DNA of 64,000 nt from Sphingomonas sp. PP-F2F-A104-K0414 (GTDB lineage: Bacteria > Pseudomonadota > Alphaproteobacteria > Sphingomonadales > Sphingomonadaceae), in assembly GCF_004340945.1 (NCBI RefSeq), contig NZ_SLYD01000007.1, positions 62,001 through 126,000 on the forward strand, read 5' to 3'. Numbering within the stretch: the stretch's first letter is position 1; each line of letters opens with the position of its first letter. This document shows, piece by piece, positions 45,189-54,027 of this stretch. The notes below the pieces were generated by a model. That model was not told the origin of the DNA and ran no database searches. It saw only the letters and a program-made list of their open reading frames with translations. The position numbers were made by a program, and so were the translations under genes.

Positions 45189-45983
45189 ATGGCTGACGAA
45201 AACAACACGCCGGCAGTAATCGCTCCCGAGACGACCGCACAGGACGTCACGGCTCAGAACGTTCCGCAGAGCACTGGCTACCAGGGCAACAACGGTGGCG
45301 GTCGCGGTCGCGGCGGTCCCGGTGGCGGCGGCGGCGGTGGTCGTGGTGGCCCCGGCGGCAACCGCAGCGGTGGCCCAGGCGGCAACCGCGGTGGTCGCGA
45401 CGGCGGTCGCGGTCGCGACAATCGTGGCGGTCGTCCCGGTGCGGACGATGGCGGCGAAGAGCTGATCGAGAAGCTGGTGCACATCAACCGCGTCTCGAAG
45501 ACGGTCAAGGGCGGTAAGCGCTTCGGCTTTGCAGCGCTCGTCGTCGTCGGCGACGGCAAGGGTCGTGCAGGCTTCGGTCATGGCAAGGCACGCGAAGTGC
45601 CGGAAGCCATCTCGAAGGCGACGGCTGCTGCCAAGAAGAAGATGGTTCGCGTTCCGTTGAAGGACGGCCGCACGCTGCATCATGACGGCAACGGTCACTT
45701 CGGTGCCGGCAAGGTCACGCTGCGGTCGGCGCCTCAGGGTACGGGCATCATCGCCGGTGGCCCGATGCGCGCAGTCTTCGAGTCGCTGGGCGTTGCGGAC
45801 GTTGTGACCAAGTCGGTCGGCACGTCGAACCCCTACAACATGATCCGCGCCACGTTCGAGGCCCTTGGCGAGCAGACCTCTCCCAAGGCCGTCGCACAGC
45901 GTCGCGGCAAGAAGATCGCCGACCTGCTCGGCCATGGTGGTTCGAAGACCGCCGAGGCCGATGCAGCTGCGATCACGGAGTAA
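45189..45983 (+). CDS. rpsE: 30S ribosomal protein S5 with an RGG-rich N-terminal extension
   Basis: A 264-residue protein, against about 165 for E. coli S5. The normal S5 core occupies about residues 90-245 ([40 protein letters not shown]). The first 32 residues are acidic and Thr/Asn-rich; residues 33-84 are almost all Gly, Arg, Pro and Asn with repeated GGRG, GGPGG and GGNRGG. Such tails bind RNA loosely and are disordered. The extension is in frame with a clear ribosome-binding distance from rplR and no internal start near the core, so it is probably translated. Confidence 0.95.
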   Translation: MADENNTPAVIAPETTAQDVTAQNVPQSTGYQGNNGGGRGRGGPGGGGGGGRGGPGGNRSGGPGGNRGGRDGGRGRDNRGGRPGADDGGEELIEKLVHINRVSKTVKGGKRFGFAALVVVGDGKGRAGFGHGKAREVPEAISKATAAAKKKMVRVPLKDGRTLHHDGNGHFGAGKVTLRSAPQGTGIIAGGPMRAVFESLGVADVVTKSVGTSNPYNMIRATFEALGEQTSPKAVAQRRGKKIADLLGHGGSKTAEADAAAITE

Positions 45984-45989
45984 GCGATC

Positions 45990-46166
45990 ATGGCAACCAT
46001 CAAGATCACGCAGACCGGTTCGCCGATCCGCCGCGAGAAGGACCAGCGCGCAACGCTGATCGGTCTCGGTCTCAACAAGATGCACAAGACCCGCGAGCTG
46101 GAAGACAGCCCAGAGGTCCGCGGCATGATCCGCAAGGTGCAGCACATGGTGTCGGTCGAAGGCTGA
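45990..46166 (+). CDS. rpmD: 50S ribosomal protein L30
   Basis: A 58-residue protein, [20 protein letters not shown] then [20 protein letters not shown] and [18 protein letters not shown]. The frame starts six bases after the rpsE stop and ends at TGA 46164-46166. Too short for the usual size cutoff but unmistakable. Confidence 0.96.
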   Translation: MATIKITQTGSPIRREKDQRATLIGLGLNKMHKTRELEDSPEVRGMIRKVQHMVSVEG

Positions 46167-46193
46167 GCCTTCACGCTACCTAGTGACAAATAC

Positions 46194-46219
46194 CGGGAAG
46201 GGGGCTAACGGCCCCCTTC
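46194..46219 (+). promoter_or_regulatory. Strong hairpin between rpmD and rplO
   Basis: GGAAGGGGGC-TAAC-G-GCCCCCTTCC, about 10 paired bases, without a U-run. It may slow polymerase or protect an mRNA end. The gap is 120 bases, long for this junction. Confidence 0.45.
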
Positions 46220-46286
46220 CTCATTTCCGGATTCGAACCCGGCGATTTCAAACCAGCGCGTAACAAGCGAAAGCGAGTGCATTACC

Positions 46287-46829
46287 ATGAAGCTCAACGA
46301 ACTCCGCGATAACGAAGGTGCCCGTAAGTCCAAGATGCGCGTCGGACGCGGCATCGGCTCGGGCAAGGGCAAGACCGCAGGCCGCGGCCAGAAGGGCCAG
46401 AAGAGCCGCGAGGGCGTGTCCATCGCCGGCTTCGAAGGCGGCCAGATGCCCCTGCACATGCGTCTGCCTAAGCGCGGCTTCAATAACATCTTCCGCAAGG
46501 ACTTTGCAGAGGTCAACCTCGGCGCGATCCAGCTCGCGGTCGATGCCGGCAAGATCGAGGCTAACGCCACGCTCGACCACGACGCTCTGAAGGCCGCTGG
46601 CCTGGCACGCGGCGGCAAGGACGGCGTCCGCCTCCTCGCCAAGGGCGAGCTGACCACGGTCCTCTCGTTCACCGTCGACGGCGCGTCGAAGGGCGCGATC
46701 GAAGCGGTCGAGAAGATCGGCGGCAAGGTCGAGGTGATCCACTTCGTCCCCGCAGCCGAGAAGGCTGCCGCCAAGAAGGGCGTGAAGTACAAGGAGCGTG
46801 CGGCGCACAAGGCGTCGTTCAAGGCTTAA
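46287..46829 (+). CDS. rplO: 50S ribosomal protein L15
   Basis: A 180-residue protein: [40 protein letters not shown] and [19 protein letters not shown]. It ties together 23S rRNA domains in late assembly. The C-terminal 20 residues ([20 protein letters not shown]) are a basic helix extension. Family F repeats follow before secY. Confidence 0.96.
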   Translation: MKLNELRDNEGARKSKMRVGRGIGSGKGKTAGRGQKGQKSREGVSIAGFEGGQMPLHMRLPKRGFNNIFRKDFAEVNLGAIQLAVDAGKIEANATLDHDALKAAGLARGGKDGVRLLAKGELTTVLSFTVDGASKGAIEAVEKIGGKVEVIHFVPAAEKAAAKKGVKYKERAAHKASFKA

Positions 46830-46918
46830 GCCGAACCGGAAGGGGGTGGGTGCGAGAGCGCCGGCCCCCTTTTTGTTTGCAGGGGCCTCGCATTTACCGT
46901 TCGGGATTAACGCCCCCT

Positions 46919-47137
46919 CCGTTCGCCTTGAGCGAAGTCGAAGGGTACGTCACTCGGGGCAGTGTCCTTCGACTACGCTCAGGACGAACGGAATTTGGGT
47001 GTTTCGCGGCCCTCACCCCCGTTCGTCCTGAGTAGGGGCTGAGCGAAGCCGAAGACCCGTATCGAAGGATTTGCCCCAAGCGAGCGATCCTTCGATACGC
47101 CGCTTCGACAAGCTCAGCAGCTACTCAGGACGAACGG
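46919..47137. repeat. Two palindromic repeats, family F (CGTTCGTCCTGAGCGAAG)
   Basis: First unit 46919-46992: CCGTTCGCCTTGAGCGAAGT..GACTACGCTCAGGACGAACG. Second unit about 47018-47138: CCCGTTCGTCCTGAGTAGGG..CTACTCAGGACGAACGG, with an inner ATCGAAGGAT/ATCCTTCGAT stem. They fill most of the 443-base rplO-secY gap. A GGGGG..CCCCCTTTTTG element at 46841-46876 just after rplO could terminate weakly. Confidence 0.85.
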
Positions 47138-47272
47138 ATCGTGGGTGTCAGCGACCTCCCTAGCCCGCGATATCCCACCTAGCCATTAGACAAGCGCGCC
47201 CGTGCGCCTATATGAGCGGCGGGGGCGGTCACAACGCATCCCGCCTTCTTTGTTTCCAGGACGATCACACGC

Positions 47273-48637
47273 ATGGCATCCGCAGCCGACCAGATGGCGC
47301 AAAGCATCAGCCTTTCGAAATTCGCGAAGGCGACCGACCTCAAGAAGCGGTTGTGGTTCACGATCGGTGCGCTGATCATTTTCCGCCTGCTCAGCTATGT
47401 CCCGCTGCCGGGTGTCGACCCAACCGCGCTCGGCCTGCTGTCGCAGCAGACGCAGGGCGGCGTGCTCGATTTCTTTAACACCTTCTCGGGTGGTTCGCTC
47501 AGCCGCATGTCGCTGATCGCGCTCGGCGTGATGCCCTACATCACCGCCTCGATCGTGGTGCAGCTCGCGACCTCGCTGTCGCCGACGCTCGCCGCCATCA
47601 AGAAGGACGGCGAATCGGGTCGCAAGCGGCTCAACCAGTATACGCGCTACGGCACCGTCGGCCTGACCGCGGTGCAGGGCTATTTCATCGCCGTCGGCCT
47701 TGAGACACTTGGTGCGGCACAGGGCATCCAGGCGGTCATCGAGCCCGGCATGATGTTCCGCGTCGCCGCGGTCATCTCGCTGATCGGCGGTACGATGTTC
47801 CTGATGTGGCTCGGCGAGCAGATCACCAGCCGCGGCATCGGCAACGGCGTCTCGCTGATCATCATGGCCGGCATCGTTGCGCATCTGCCCGTCACGCTCG
47901 TCAACCTGCTCGAAGGCGGCCGCTCGGGCTCGCTCGATCCGATCAAGCTTATTGGCATCGTCGTCGCGGTGGTCGTGCTGATCCTCTTCATCTGCTTCAT
48001 GGAGCGCGCGCAGCGCCGCATCCTGATCCAGTATCCCAAGCGCCAAACCCAGCGCGGCATGCAGGCCGATCGCAGCCATTTGCCGCTGAAGATCAACACC
48101 GCCGGCGTCATCCCGCCGATCTTCGCGTCGTCGCTGCTGCTGATGCCGCTGACGATCTCGCAGTTCGCAGGCCAGCGCGTCGCAGGCGAATCGAAGTGGG
48201 GCGATTTCATCATCACCCTCAACCAGTATCTGCAGCACGGCTCGCCCGTGTACATGCTGCTCTACGGCGCCGGGATCATCTTCTTCTCGTTCTTCTACAC
48301 CGCGGTCGTCTTCAACCCCGAGGAAACCGCCGACAATCTGAAGCGCAATGGCGGGTTCATCCCCGGCATCCGCCCCGGCAAGAACACCGAGAATTACTTC
48401 GATTACGTGCTGACGCGCATCACCGTGATCGGTGCGGCGTATCTGACGATCATCTGCCTGTTGCCCGAATATCTGGTGACCGCGTTGCAGATCCCGTTCT
48501 ACCTCGGTGGCACGAGCCTGCTGATCGTCGTCAACGTGACGATGGACACGGTGACGCAGATTCAGTCGCACCTGCTGGCACACCAGTATGGCGACCTGAT
48601 CAAGAAGGCGAAGCTCAAGGGCAATCGACTTCGCTAA
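47273..48637 (+). CDS. secY: Preprotein translocase subunit SecY
   Basis: A 454-residue membrane channel with ten helices. Motifs: LKKRLWFTIGALIIFRLLSY, PGVDPTALG, ALGVMPYITASIVVQLATSL and KRNGGFIPGIRPGKNT before helix 8. It forms the translocon with SecE (27033) and SecG. Separated from rplO by a repeat-filled gap, it may have its own promoter or depend on readthrough. adk follows after 52 bases. Confidence 0.97.
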   Translation: MASAADQMAQSISLSKFAKATDLKKRLWFTIGALIIFRLLSYVPLPGVDPTALGLLSQQTQGGVLDFFNTFSGGSLSRMSLIALGVMPYITASIVVQLATSLSPTLAAIKKDGESGRKRLNQYTRYGTVGLTAVQGYFIAVGLETLGAAQGIQAVIEPGMMFRVAAVISLIGGTMFLMWLGEQITSRGIGNGVSLIIMAGIVAHLPVTLVNLLEGGRSGSLDPIKLIGIVVAVVVLILFICFMERAQRRILIQYPKRQTQRGMQADRSHLPLKINTAGVIPPIFASSLLLMPLTISQFAGQRVAGESKWGDFIITLNQYLQHGSPVYMLLYGAGIIFFSFFYTAVVFNPEETADNLKRNGGFIPGIRPGKNTENYFDYVLTRITVIGAAYLTIICLLPEYLVTALQIPFYLGGTSLLIVVNVTMDTVTQIQSHLLAHQYGDLIKKAKLKGNRLR

Positions 48638-48689
48638 GCCGCGCGTCTAACGCGGTAAAAATCCTGCACGAACGAGGGGAGTGCGTTTC

Positions 48690-49346
48690 GTGAATATCAT
48701 CCTTCTTGGACCGCCTGGTGCGGGCAAGGGCACCCAGGCCGCCACGCTCGTCAGCGAGCGCGGCATGGTGCAGCTTTCGACCGGTGACATGCTGCGCGCA
48801 GCGGTCGCCGCCGGAACGCCGGTCGGCCTCCAAGCGAAGTCGGTCATGGAATCGGGCGGTCTCGTCTCGGACGAGATCGTCTCGGGCATCATCGGTGAGC
48901 GTCTCGACCAGCCGGACACGGCGAACGGCGTCATCTTCGACGGCTATCCGCGGACAGCTGCGCAGGCAGAAGCGCTCGACGGTTTGCTCGCCGATCGTGG
49001 TCGCACGCTCGACTACGTGATCGAACTCGGCGTCGACGAAGCTGCGTTGATCGACCGCGTCGTCGGTCGCTACACGTGCGCCAAATGCGGCACGGGGTAT
49101 CACGATCGCTACAAGAAGCCGGCCGTCGCCGGCGTCTGCGACGTCTGCGGCTCGACCGAGTTCAAGCGCCGTCCTGACGACAACGCCGAAACCGTCCACA
49201 ACCGCATGGCCGAATACCGCGCGAAGACGGCGCCGATCCTGCCGATCTATGATGCACGGGGGCTTGTCCACCGCGTCGATGGTATGGCGGATATCACGCA
49301 CGTGGGTTCGTCAATCGCTGCGATTCTCGACAAGAAGAAGGCGTAA
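48690..49346 (+). CDS. adk: Adenylate kinase with a zinc-type lid
   Basis: A 218-residue enzyme that interconverts ATP, ADP and AMP. P-loop GPPGAGKGTQ at residues 7-16, AMP-site VIFDGYPRT near 81-89, and a lid with Cys130, Cys133, Cys150 and Cys153 (CAKCG..CDVCG) that should bind zinc, unlike the E. coli lid. GTG 48690 is preferred because GAGGGGA lies at the right distance; GTG 48681 would add three residues. The usual next genes rpsM, rpsK, rpoA and rplQ are not here. Confidence 0.95.
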   Translation: MNIILLGPPGAGKGTQAATLVSERGMVQLSTGDMLRAAVAAGTPVGLQAKSVMESGGLVSDEIVSGIIGERLDQPDTANGVIFDGYPRTAAQAEALDGLLADRGRTLDYVIELGVDEAALIDRVVGRYTCAKCGTGYHDRYKKPAVAGVCDVCGSTEFKRRPDDNAETVHNRMAEYRAKTAPILPIYDARGLVHRVDGMADITHVGSSIAAILDKKKA

Positions 49347-49354
49347 TTAAGCGT

Positions 49355-49408
49355 GTTCCCCCGCGGAGGCGGGGGCCTAGACTGGGCCCCCGCCTTCGCG
49401 GGGGAACA
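49355..49408. repeat. Palindromic repeat, family B
   Basis: GTGTTCCCCCGCGGAGGCGG, GGGCCTAGACTGGGC, CCCCGCCTTCGCGGGGGAAC. It could also stop transcripts from adk because its stem is very strong. Confidence 0.85.
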
Positions 49409-49471
49409 TGGCATCGGGCGCGACGATCTTACGCCTCCCGCTCTTACGCTTCTCTGTTTCTCTCCCCCACT

Positions 49472-49579
49472 CCGTCATCCCGGCGAACGCCGAGACCCAC
49501 GGATACGGCGGATCATGCGTTAGCTTGCAACCACCACCAACTCCGCAACCATGGGTCCCAGCGTTCGCCGGGATGACGG
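49472..49579. repeat. Palindromic repeat, family G (CCGTCATCCCGGCGAACGCC)
   Basis: CCGTCATCCCGGCGAACGCC at the left is mirrored by CAGCGTTCGCCGGGATGACG at the right; inner GAGACCCA/TGGGTCCC continues the stem. Single copy in this window. Confidence 0.85.
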
Positions 49580-49650
49580 CGAGGGGCCGGGACGTATCGC
49601 GGGAGTGCTTTGCTAGCTTGATCCCACAACGCGCGGAGGTACCGCCTTCG

Positions 49651-49692
49651 TATTCGTATTCGTATTCGTATTCGTATTCGTATTCGTATTCG
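49651..49692. repeat. Hexanucleotide array (TATTCG)7
   Basis: Seven perfect tandem TATTCG units. Preceded by CCTTCG, a variant unit. Arrays of this kind change length easily by slippage; here it lies about 215 bases before the response-regulator gene and is non-coding. Confidence 0.9.
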
Positions 49693-49907
49693 CGTTGCTC
49701 TTACCGTCGCCCGCGCCCCGATCAACATGACGCAATTGTCACCCGTCGGTCATCGCCCTGACCCCCGCCCGATCCTAGAACCGACCCGTGGCCAGCAACG
49801 GTCGCACGCGTTTCCAGAGATCGGTGCCCGTCACTCCCGGGGGTACCGTGGGGGCCGGTGGGAAGACTTCTTTCCGCCGGCCTTTCCGTTTATGAGGGCA
49901 GGAGATA

Positions 49908-50636
49908 GTGACCGATTTCGGTGGCAGGGAAGGTGATAGCGCGTTGAGCCGCAAGATTTTGATCGTCGAGGACGATGCGTCGACATCCGCGTATCTTGCC
50001 AAGGGTTTAGCCGAAGCCGGGCATGCAATCGAAGCCTGTGCCGATGGCCGCGACGGCCTGTTCCTCGCCAGCGAGGGCATCTTCGACCTTATCATCGCCG
50101 ACCGCATGCTTCCCGGCCTCGACGGCCTGTCGATGGTCAGCGCTATTCGTGCCGCCGGCATCGCCACGCCAGTCCTGATCCTGTCCGCGCTCGCCGCGGT
50201 CGATGATCGTGTTGATGGCCTTAAGGCCGGTGCCGACGATTATCTCTGCAAGCCGTTCTCGTTCGCTGAGCTCTCCGCCCGGATCGAGGCCATGCTCCGC
50301 CGCTCCGACCGCGCCGCGACCGAGCCACAGAAGACGAAGCTTTCCGTCGGCGACCTGGAGATCGACCTGCTCGCTCGCGCCGTGTCGCGTGCGGGTCGCT
50401 CGATCCCGCTGGGCGCGCGCGAGTTCAACCTGCTCGAATTTCTCGCGCGCCACGCCGGCCAGGTCGTGACGCGGACGATGATGCTCGAGAAGATCTGGAA
50501 CTATCATTTCGACCCGGGTTCGAACGTCGTCGACGTCCATATCGGCCGCCTCCGCCGCAAGCTCGAGGACGGGTTCCCGACTCCGATCTTGCACACGGTG
50601 CGCGGCGCAGGCTACCGGCTCGCCGTTGAAAACTGA
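49908..50636 (+). CDS. OmpR-family response regulator
   Basis: A 242-residue protein: receiver domain with ILIVEDD and phospho-acceptor Asp65 in LIIADRMLPG, Lys in DDYLCKPFS, then a winged-helix DNA-binding domain (LGAREFNLLEFLARHAGQVV, VDVHIGRLRRKLEDG). It should be phosphorylated by the histidine kinase whose gene begins nine bases after the stop. GTG 49908 follows GGCAGGAGA; TTG 49944, preceded by AGGGAAGG, gives the more usual N-terminus MSRKILIVEDD and cannot be excluded. The signal sensed is unknown. Confidence 0.92.
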   Translation: MTDFGGREGDSALSRKILIVEDDASTSAYLAKGLAEAGHAIEACADGRDGLFLASEGIFDLIIADRMLPGLDGLSMVSAIRAAGIATPVLILSALAAVDDRVDGLKAGADDYLCKPFSFAELSARIEAMLRRSDRAATEPQKTKLSVGDLEIDLLARAVSRAGRSIPLGAREFNLLEFLARHAGQVVTRTMMLEKIWNYHFDPGSNVVDVHIGRLRRKLEDGFPTPILHTVRGAGYRLAVEN

Positions 50637-50645
50637 TCCGGGGGA

Positions 50646-51992
50646 GTGATTCGCCTTTCGGTAACAGCCCGGATCGCGTTGCTCTCGATCGCGCTGGCGC
50701 TGGTGTCCAATTTAGCCCTTGTTGGCTTCGTCTGGAAGACCACCAGCGCCGACGCGATCGATGCGATCCGTCGCGAGACGACCGAGCAATCCGAGGCGTT
50801 GCGCGCAGTCTGGCGTAGCGGTGGGCTTCCCGCGGTCCGCCAGGCGATCGACGGTGCGGTTGTTCCCGGCGACGTTTCGCTCGTCCTCGCGGTGATCGAT
50901 CCGGAGGGACGGGCGCTGGTGGGGATCGCGCCGGAACGGCTCGCTGTACCGCTCAAAACCACGCATTTCCGGATCGCGCGGCTCGGCGCCGACGAGCTCT
51001 GGTCGGCGCGTGAGTCCGGCTACGCGCTTCACCCGCTGGGTGATTATTGGCTGCTTACAGGGCGCAATCTCGACCTGATCGCCGCAGAGGAGCGTGCGAT
51101 CGAACGCGCGCTCGCGGTTGCCGTGTTCCTTTCGCTCGCGCTCGGCGTGGTCGGTGGACTCGTTCTCACGCGCTATGTCGGCCGCCGGCTCGATGGTATC
51201 GCCAAGGCGATCGAAGCGGCGGGCGAGGGCGACCTTTCGCGTCGCGTCGACATGGTCGCCGGCGGTGGCGACGCGTTCGATCGTCTGGCCGCGCGGTTGA
51301 ACGTCATGCTCGGCAAGCTCGAAGGCGTGATGGCCGAACTGCGAATCGTCACCGACAGCCTCGCGCACGACCTCCGTTCGCCCTTGGCGCGCCTGCGCAC
51401 CAAGACCGAGCAGGCGGTGCTGATCGCCGATCCGGATGCGCGCGAGGCGGCGCTGGGCGGGCTGCTGGTCGAGACCGATCTCGTCATGCGGATGCTGACG
51501 ATGGTGATCGAGATCAGCCGGTCGGGTTCGGTCTCGCGTGATCGCTTCATCGAGGTGTCGCCCGCCAATCTGCTGGAGGAGATCGGCGAACTCTACGCCC
51601 CCGTTGCGGAGGATGCTGGCCTCGTCTTTACCATCGCGATCGACGACCGCCCGCCGCCGATGAAGCTCCATCGCGAACTGATCAGCCAAGCGATCACCAA
51701 CTTGATCGACAACGCGCTTCGCCACGGCGCAGGGGGCGGCGAAGTCACGCTACGGATCGTCCACCGCACCGACGGCGTCGCGATCCAGGTCGAGGACCGC
51801 GGCCCCGGCATCGCCGCCGCCGACCGAGCACAGGCACTGAAACGGTTTGGCCGTCTCGACAGCGCGCGCTCGACCCCCGGAGCAGGCCTCGGCATGGCGC
51901 TGATCGAAGCGGTAGCGCGGCTGCACGACGGCCATTTCGAACTCGGCGACAATGCTCCCGGCTTGGTCGCAAGAATTGTCCTTCCGGTCTGA
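50646..51992 (+). CDS. Two-component sensor histidine kinase
   Basis: A 448-residue inner-membrane kinase. N-terminal helix at about 8-30, a periplasmic domain to about 145, second helix near 150-172 (LAVAVFLSLALGVVGGLVL), HAMP, then the H-box SLAHDLRSPLARLR with His241, N-box NLIDNALRHG, G-box VEDRGPGIAAAD and a final GLGMALIEAVARLHDG. GTG start preceded by GGGGG. Its stop lies inside the first bases of a family A repeat. Confidence 0.92.
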   Translation: MIRLSVTARIALLSIALALVSNLALVGFVWKTTSADAIDAIRRETTEQSEALRAVWRSGGLPAVRQAIDGAVVPGDVSLVLAVIDPEGRALVGIAPERLAVPLKTTHFRIARLGADELWSARESGYALHPLGDYWLLTGRNLDLIAAEERAIERALAVAVFLSLALGVVGGLVLTRYVGRRLDGIAKAIEAAGEGDLSRRVDMVAGGGDAFDRLAARLNVMLGKLEGVMAELRIVTDSLAHDLRSPLARLRTKTEQAVLIADPDAREAALGGLLVETDLVMRMLTMVIEISRSGSVSRDRFIEVSPANLLEEIGELYAPVAEDAGLVFTIAIDDRPPPMKLHRELISQAITNLIDNALRHGAGGGEVTLRIVHRTDGVAIQVEDRGPGIAAADRAQALKRFGRLDSARSTPGAGLGMALIEAVARLHDGHFELGDNAPGLVARIVLPV

Positions 51993-52112
51993 TCCTCCCC
52001 TGCAAGGGGGAGGTGGCTGGCACTAGCCAGACGGAGGGGGAGGAATGGAGAACCTACGTTCCGTGTCCTCCCCCTCCGTCGCTTCGCGCCACCCCCCCTG
52101 GCAGGGGGGATC
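51991..52112. repeat. Palindromic repeat, family A
   Basis: GATCCTCCCCTGCAAGGGGG, AGGTGGCTGGCACTAGCCAG, ACGGAGGGGGAGG and mirrored CCTCCCCCTCCGTCGC..CCCCCTGGCAGGGGGGATC. It begins within the histidine-kinase stop codon. Confidence 0.85.
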
Positions 52113-52162
52113 GTAAGCCGCAATCGGTTGACCGGAACCGCCCCGGAGGCGATGCCGTCAGG

Positions 52163-53422
52163 ATGACGACACTCGCCTCCAACCGCCGCATCCTCGCCGC
52201 CAGCCTGGTCGGCACTGCGGTCGAGTTCTACGACTTCTACATCTACGCCACCGCCGCCGCGCTCGTATTCGGGCCGCTATTTTTCTCGGGCCAATCCGAC
52301 TCCGCGCAGTTGCTACTGAGCTATGCCACGTTCGGGCTCGCGTTCGTCGCTCGCCCGGTCGGCGCGATCGTGTTCGGGCATTTCGGTGACCGTGTTGGCC
52401 GGAAATCCACGCTTGTCGCATCGCTGTTGCTAATGGGCGGATCGACCGTCGGTATCGCCTTCCTGCCGACCTATGCGCAGGTCGGCTGGATCGCACCAGC
52501 GCTGCTCTGTTTGATGCGGCTGGGGCAGGGGTTAGGCCTCGGCGGCGAATGGGGCGGGGCGGCATTGCTCGCGGTCGAGAATGCGCCGCCGCACCGCAAG
52601 AATACCTGGGGCATGTTCCCGCCGCTCGGGGCGCCTGTCGGCTTTCTCGCCGCCAATGGGCTGTTCCTCATCATCGGGCTGGTACTCGACGAGGCGCAGT
52701 TCATTGCCTGGGGCTGGCGGATCCCGTTCCTGTTGAGCGCGATCCTCGTCGGGCTCGGTCTCTGGGTGCGCCTCAAGCTGACCGAGACGCCCGCCTTCCT
52801 CGAAGCGGAGGCGACCGAGGCGCTACCCAAAGTGCCGATCGCAACGCTGCTGACGAAGCATCTGCGCGCGGCGTTGGCCGGCACGTTCGGCGTCATCGCG
52901 TGCTTCGCCCTGTTCTACCTCGCGACCGCATTCGCGCTTGGCTACGGGACGAAGACGCTCGGCTATTCTCGCGAGGCGTTCCTAGCGGTCGAACTGGTCG
53001 CGATCTGGTTCCTGGCGGGCGGCGTGATCGTCGCGAGCGTGCTGGCGGACCGGCATTCCGCGGCACGGATGCTGGCGATCGGGTTTGCCGGGTGCATCGG
53101 CGTTGGCGCACTGATGGGACCGATGCTGGGCTCGGGATCGCTGTTCACGGTGTGGCTGTGGCTGTCGGGCGCGCTGTTCGTGATGGGGTTCGCCTACGGA
53201 CCGCTCGGCGGATGGCTGCCGAGCCTGTTCCCGGCGGGTGTGCGCTATACCGGGGTGTCGATGACGTTCAACTTGGGCGGCGTGCTCGGCGGTGCGCTCG
53301 CGCCGATCGTGGCGGAGGCGCTCGCGCCGCGCGGGTTGTGGCTGGTCGGCGGGTATCTGATGGCGGCGGGCGTGTTGAGTTTAGGCGGGCTGCTTATCCT
53401 GGGTCGCACGACCGACCACTAA
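52163..53422 (+). CDS. Metabolite:H+ symporter (MHS-type MFS transporter)
   Basis: A 419-residue inner-membrane protein with 12 helices. LVGTAVEFYDFYIYATAAAL at the N-terminus, the loop HFGDRVGRKSTL and GQGLGLGGEWGGAALLAVEN are hallmarks of the MHS group (ShiA, ProP, KgtP), which take up organic acids or osmolytes with protons. The substrate is not clear. ATG 52163 begins the conserved sequence; the longer frame to 52013 is read from the repeat. It is a single-gene unit facing rsmD. Confidence 0.88.
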   Translation: MTTLASNRRILAASLVGTAVEFYDFYIYATAAALVFGPLFFSGQSDSAQLLLSYATFGLAFVARPVGAIVFGHFGDRVGRKSTLVASLLLMGGSTVGIAFLPTYAQVGWIAPALLCLMRLGQGLGLGGEWGGAALLAVENAPPHRKNTWGMFPPLGAPVGFLAANGLFLIIGLVLDEAQFIAWGWRIPFLLSAILVGLGLWVRLKLTETPAFLEAEATEALPKVPIATLLTKHLRAALAGTFGVIACFALFYLATAFALGYGTKTLGYSREAFLAVELVAIWFLAGGVIVASVLADRHSAARMLAIGFAGCIGVGALMGPMLGSGSLFTVWLWLSGALFVMGFAYGPLGGWLPSLFPAGVRYTGVSMTFNLGGVLGGALAPIVAEALAPRGLWLVGGYLMAAGVLSLGGLLILGRTTDH

Positions 53423-53424
53423 CT

Positions 53425-53479
53425 TGTTCTCTCGCGAAGGCGGGAGCCCAGACTGGGCTCCCGCCTTCGCGAGAGAACA
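53425..53479. repeat. Palindromic repeat, family B
   Basis: TGTTCTCTCGCGAAGGCGGG, AGCCCAGACTGGGCT, CCCGCCTTCGCGAGAGAACA: a perfect 55-base palindrome with GA at the centre, lying between two converging genes where it may serve both as a terminator. Confidence 0.9.
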
Positions 53480-53484
53480 CGCTT

Positions 53485-54027
53485 TTACGCTGAAACTGGC
53501 CGCAACAGCGTCAGTCGCGCCTTGCCGTGCACGCGCGTCGCGTCGACCTCGAAGCCGGCCAGTTCGACGACTTCGGCCTTGGCCGTCTCGAGGCTGATCC
53601 ACGTCGCCGGCCCGACCCAACCCAGCCGCGACAGCTTGTCGAGCGCGACGAGTCCGGCACCGGTGTTGTACGGCGGGTCCATCAGGATCACGTCGAGCGG
53701 CGCCGGTGCGGGCCCAAGCGCCATCACCGACGTCGCACGGACATCGCCGCGGATCTCAAGCTTGGCGAGATTGCCCTTCAGCGCGTCGACCGCCAGCTTG
53801 TCCGATTCGACGAACATGCACGTCGCCGCGCCGCGCGACAGCGCCTCGATCCCGAGCGCGCCCGAGCCTGCGAACAGATCGGCGACCGCCAACCCCTCGA
53901 AGCTGCCAACGCGGCTGGTCAGCATCGAGAACAACGTCTCGCGCATCCGGTCTGCGGTCGGGCGGGTGGTGTCACCCTTGGGTGCGGCGATCTGGCGCCC
54001 GCGATACTGCCCTGCGATGATACGCAT
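53485..54027 (-). CDS. rsmD: 16S rRNA (guanine966-N2)-methyltransferase RsmD
   Basis: A 180-residue SAM-dependent enzyme. MRIIAGQYRGRQIAAPKGDT and RPTADRMRETLFSML are typical, with DLFAGSGALGIEALSRGA as the SAM loop and the catalytic DPPY at 117-120. It methylates G966 of 16S rRNA in the P-site region. Its start overlaps the stop of the pseudouridine synthase by one base, so the two RNA-modification genes form a unit. Confidence 0.95.
   Translation of the reverse strand: MRIIAGQYRGRQIAAPKGDTTRPTADRMRETLFSMLTSRVGSFEGLAVADLFAGSGALGIEALSRGAATCMFVESDKLAVDALKGNLAKLEIRGDVRATSVMALGPAPAPLDVILMDPPYNTGAGLVALDKLSRLGWVGPATWISLETAKAEVVELAGFEVDATRVHGKARLTLLRPVSA

Larger units (their letters stand above)
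49347..49907. other. Repeat-rich intergenic region between adk and the two-component genes
   Basis: No gene in 561 bases. In order: a family B palindrome (49355-49408), a family G palindrome (49472-49579), and a hexanucleotide array (49651-49692), then about 200 bases before the response regulator with no structure I can support. Confidence 0.7.

Noticed and set aside
44763..46145. 460-residue minus-strand frame with Thr/Ala repeats
   Set aside because: The repeats are the antisense of the Gly/Arg tract of S5.
49408..49761. 117-residue frame containing poly-SY from the hexamer array
   Set aside because: The frame is created by palindromes and the TATTCG repeat, with no ribosome-binding sequence.
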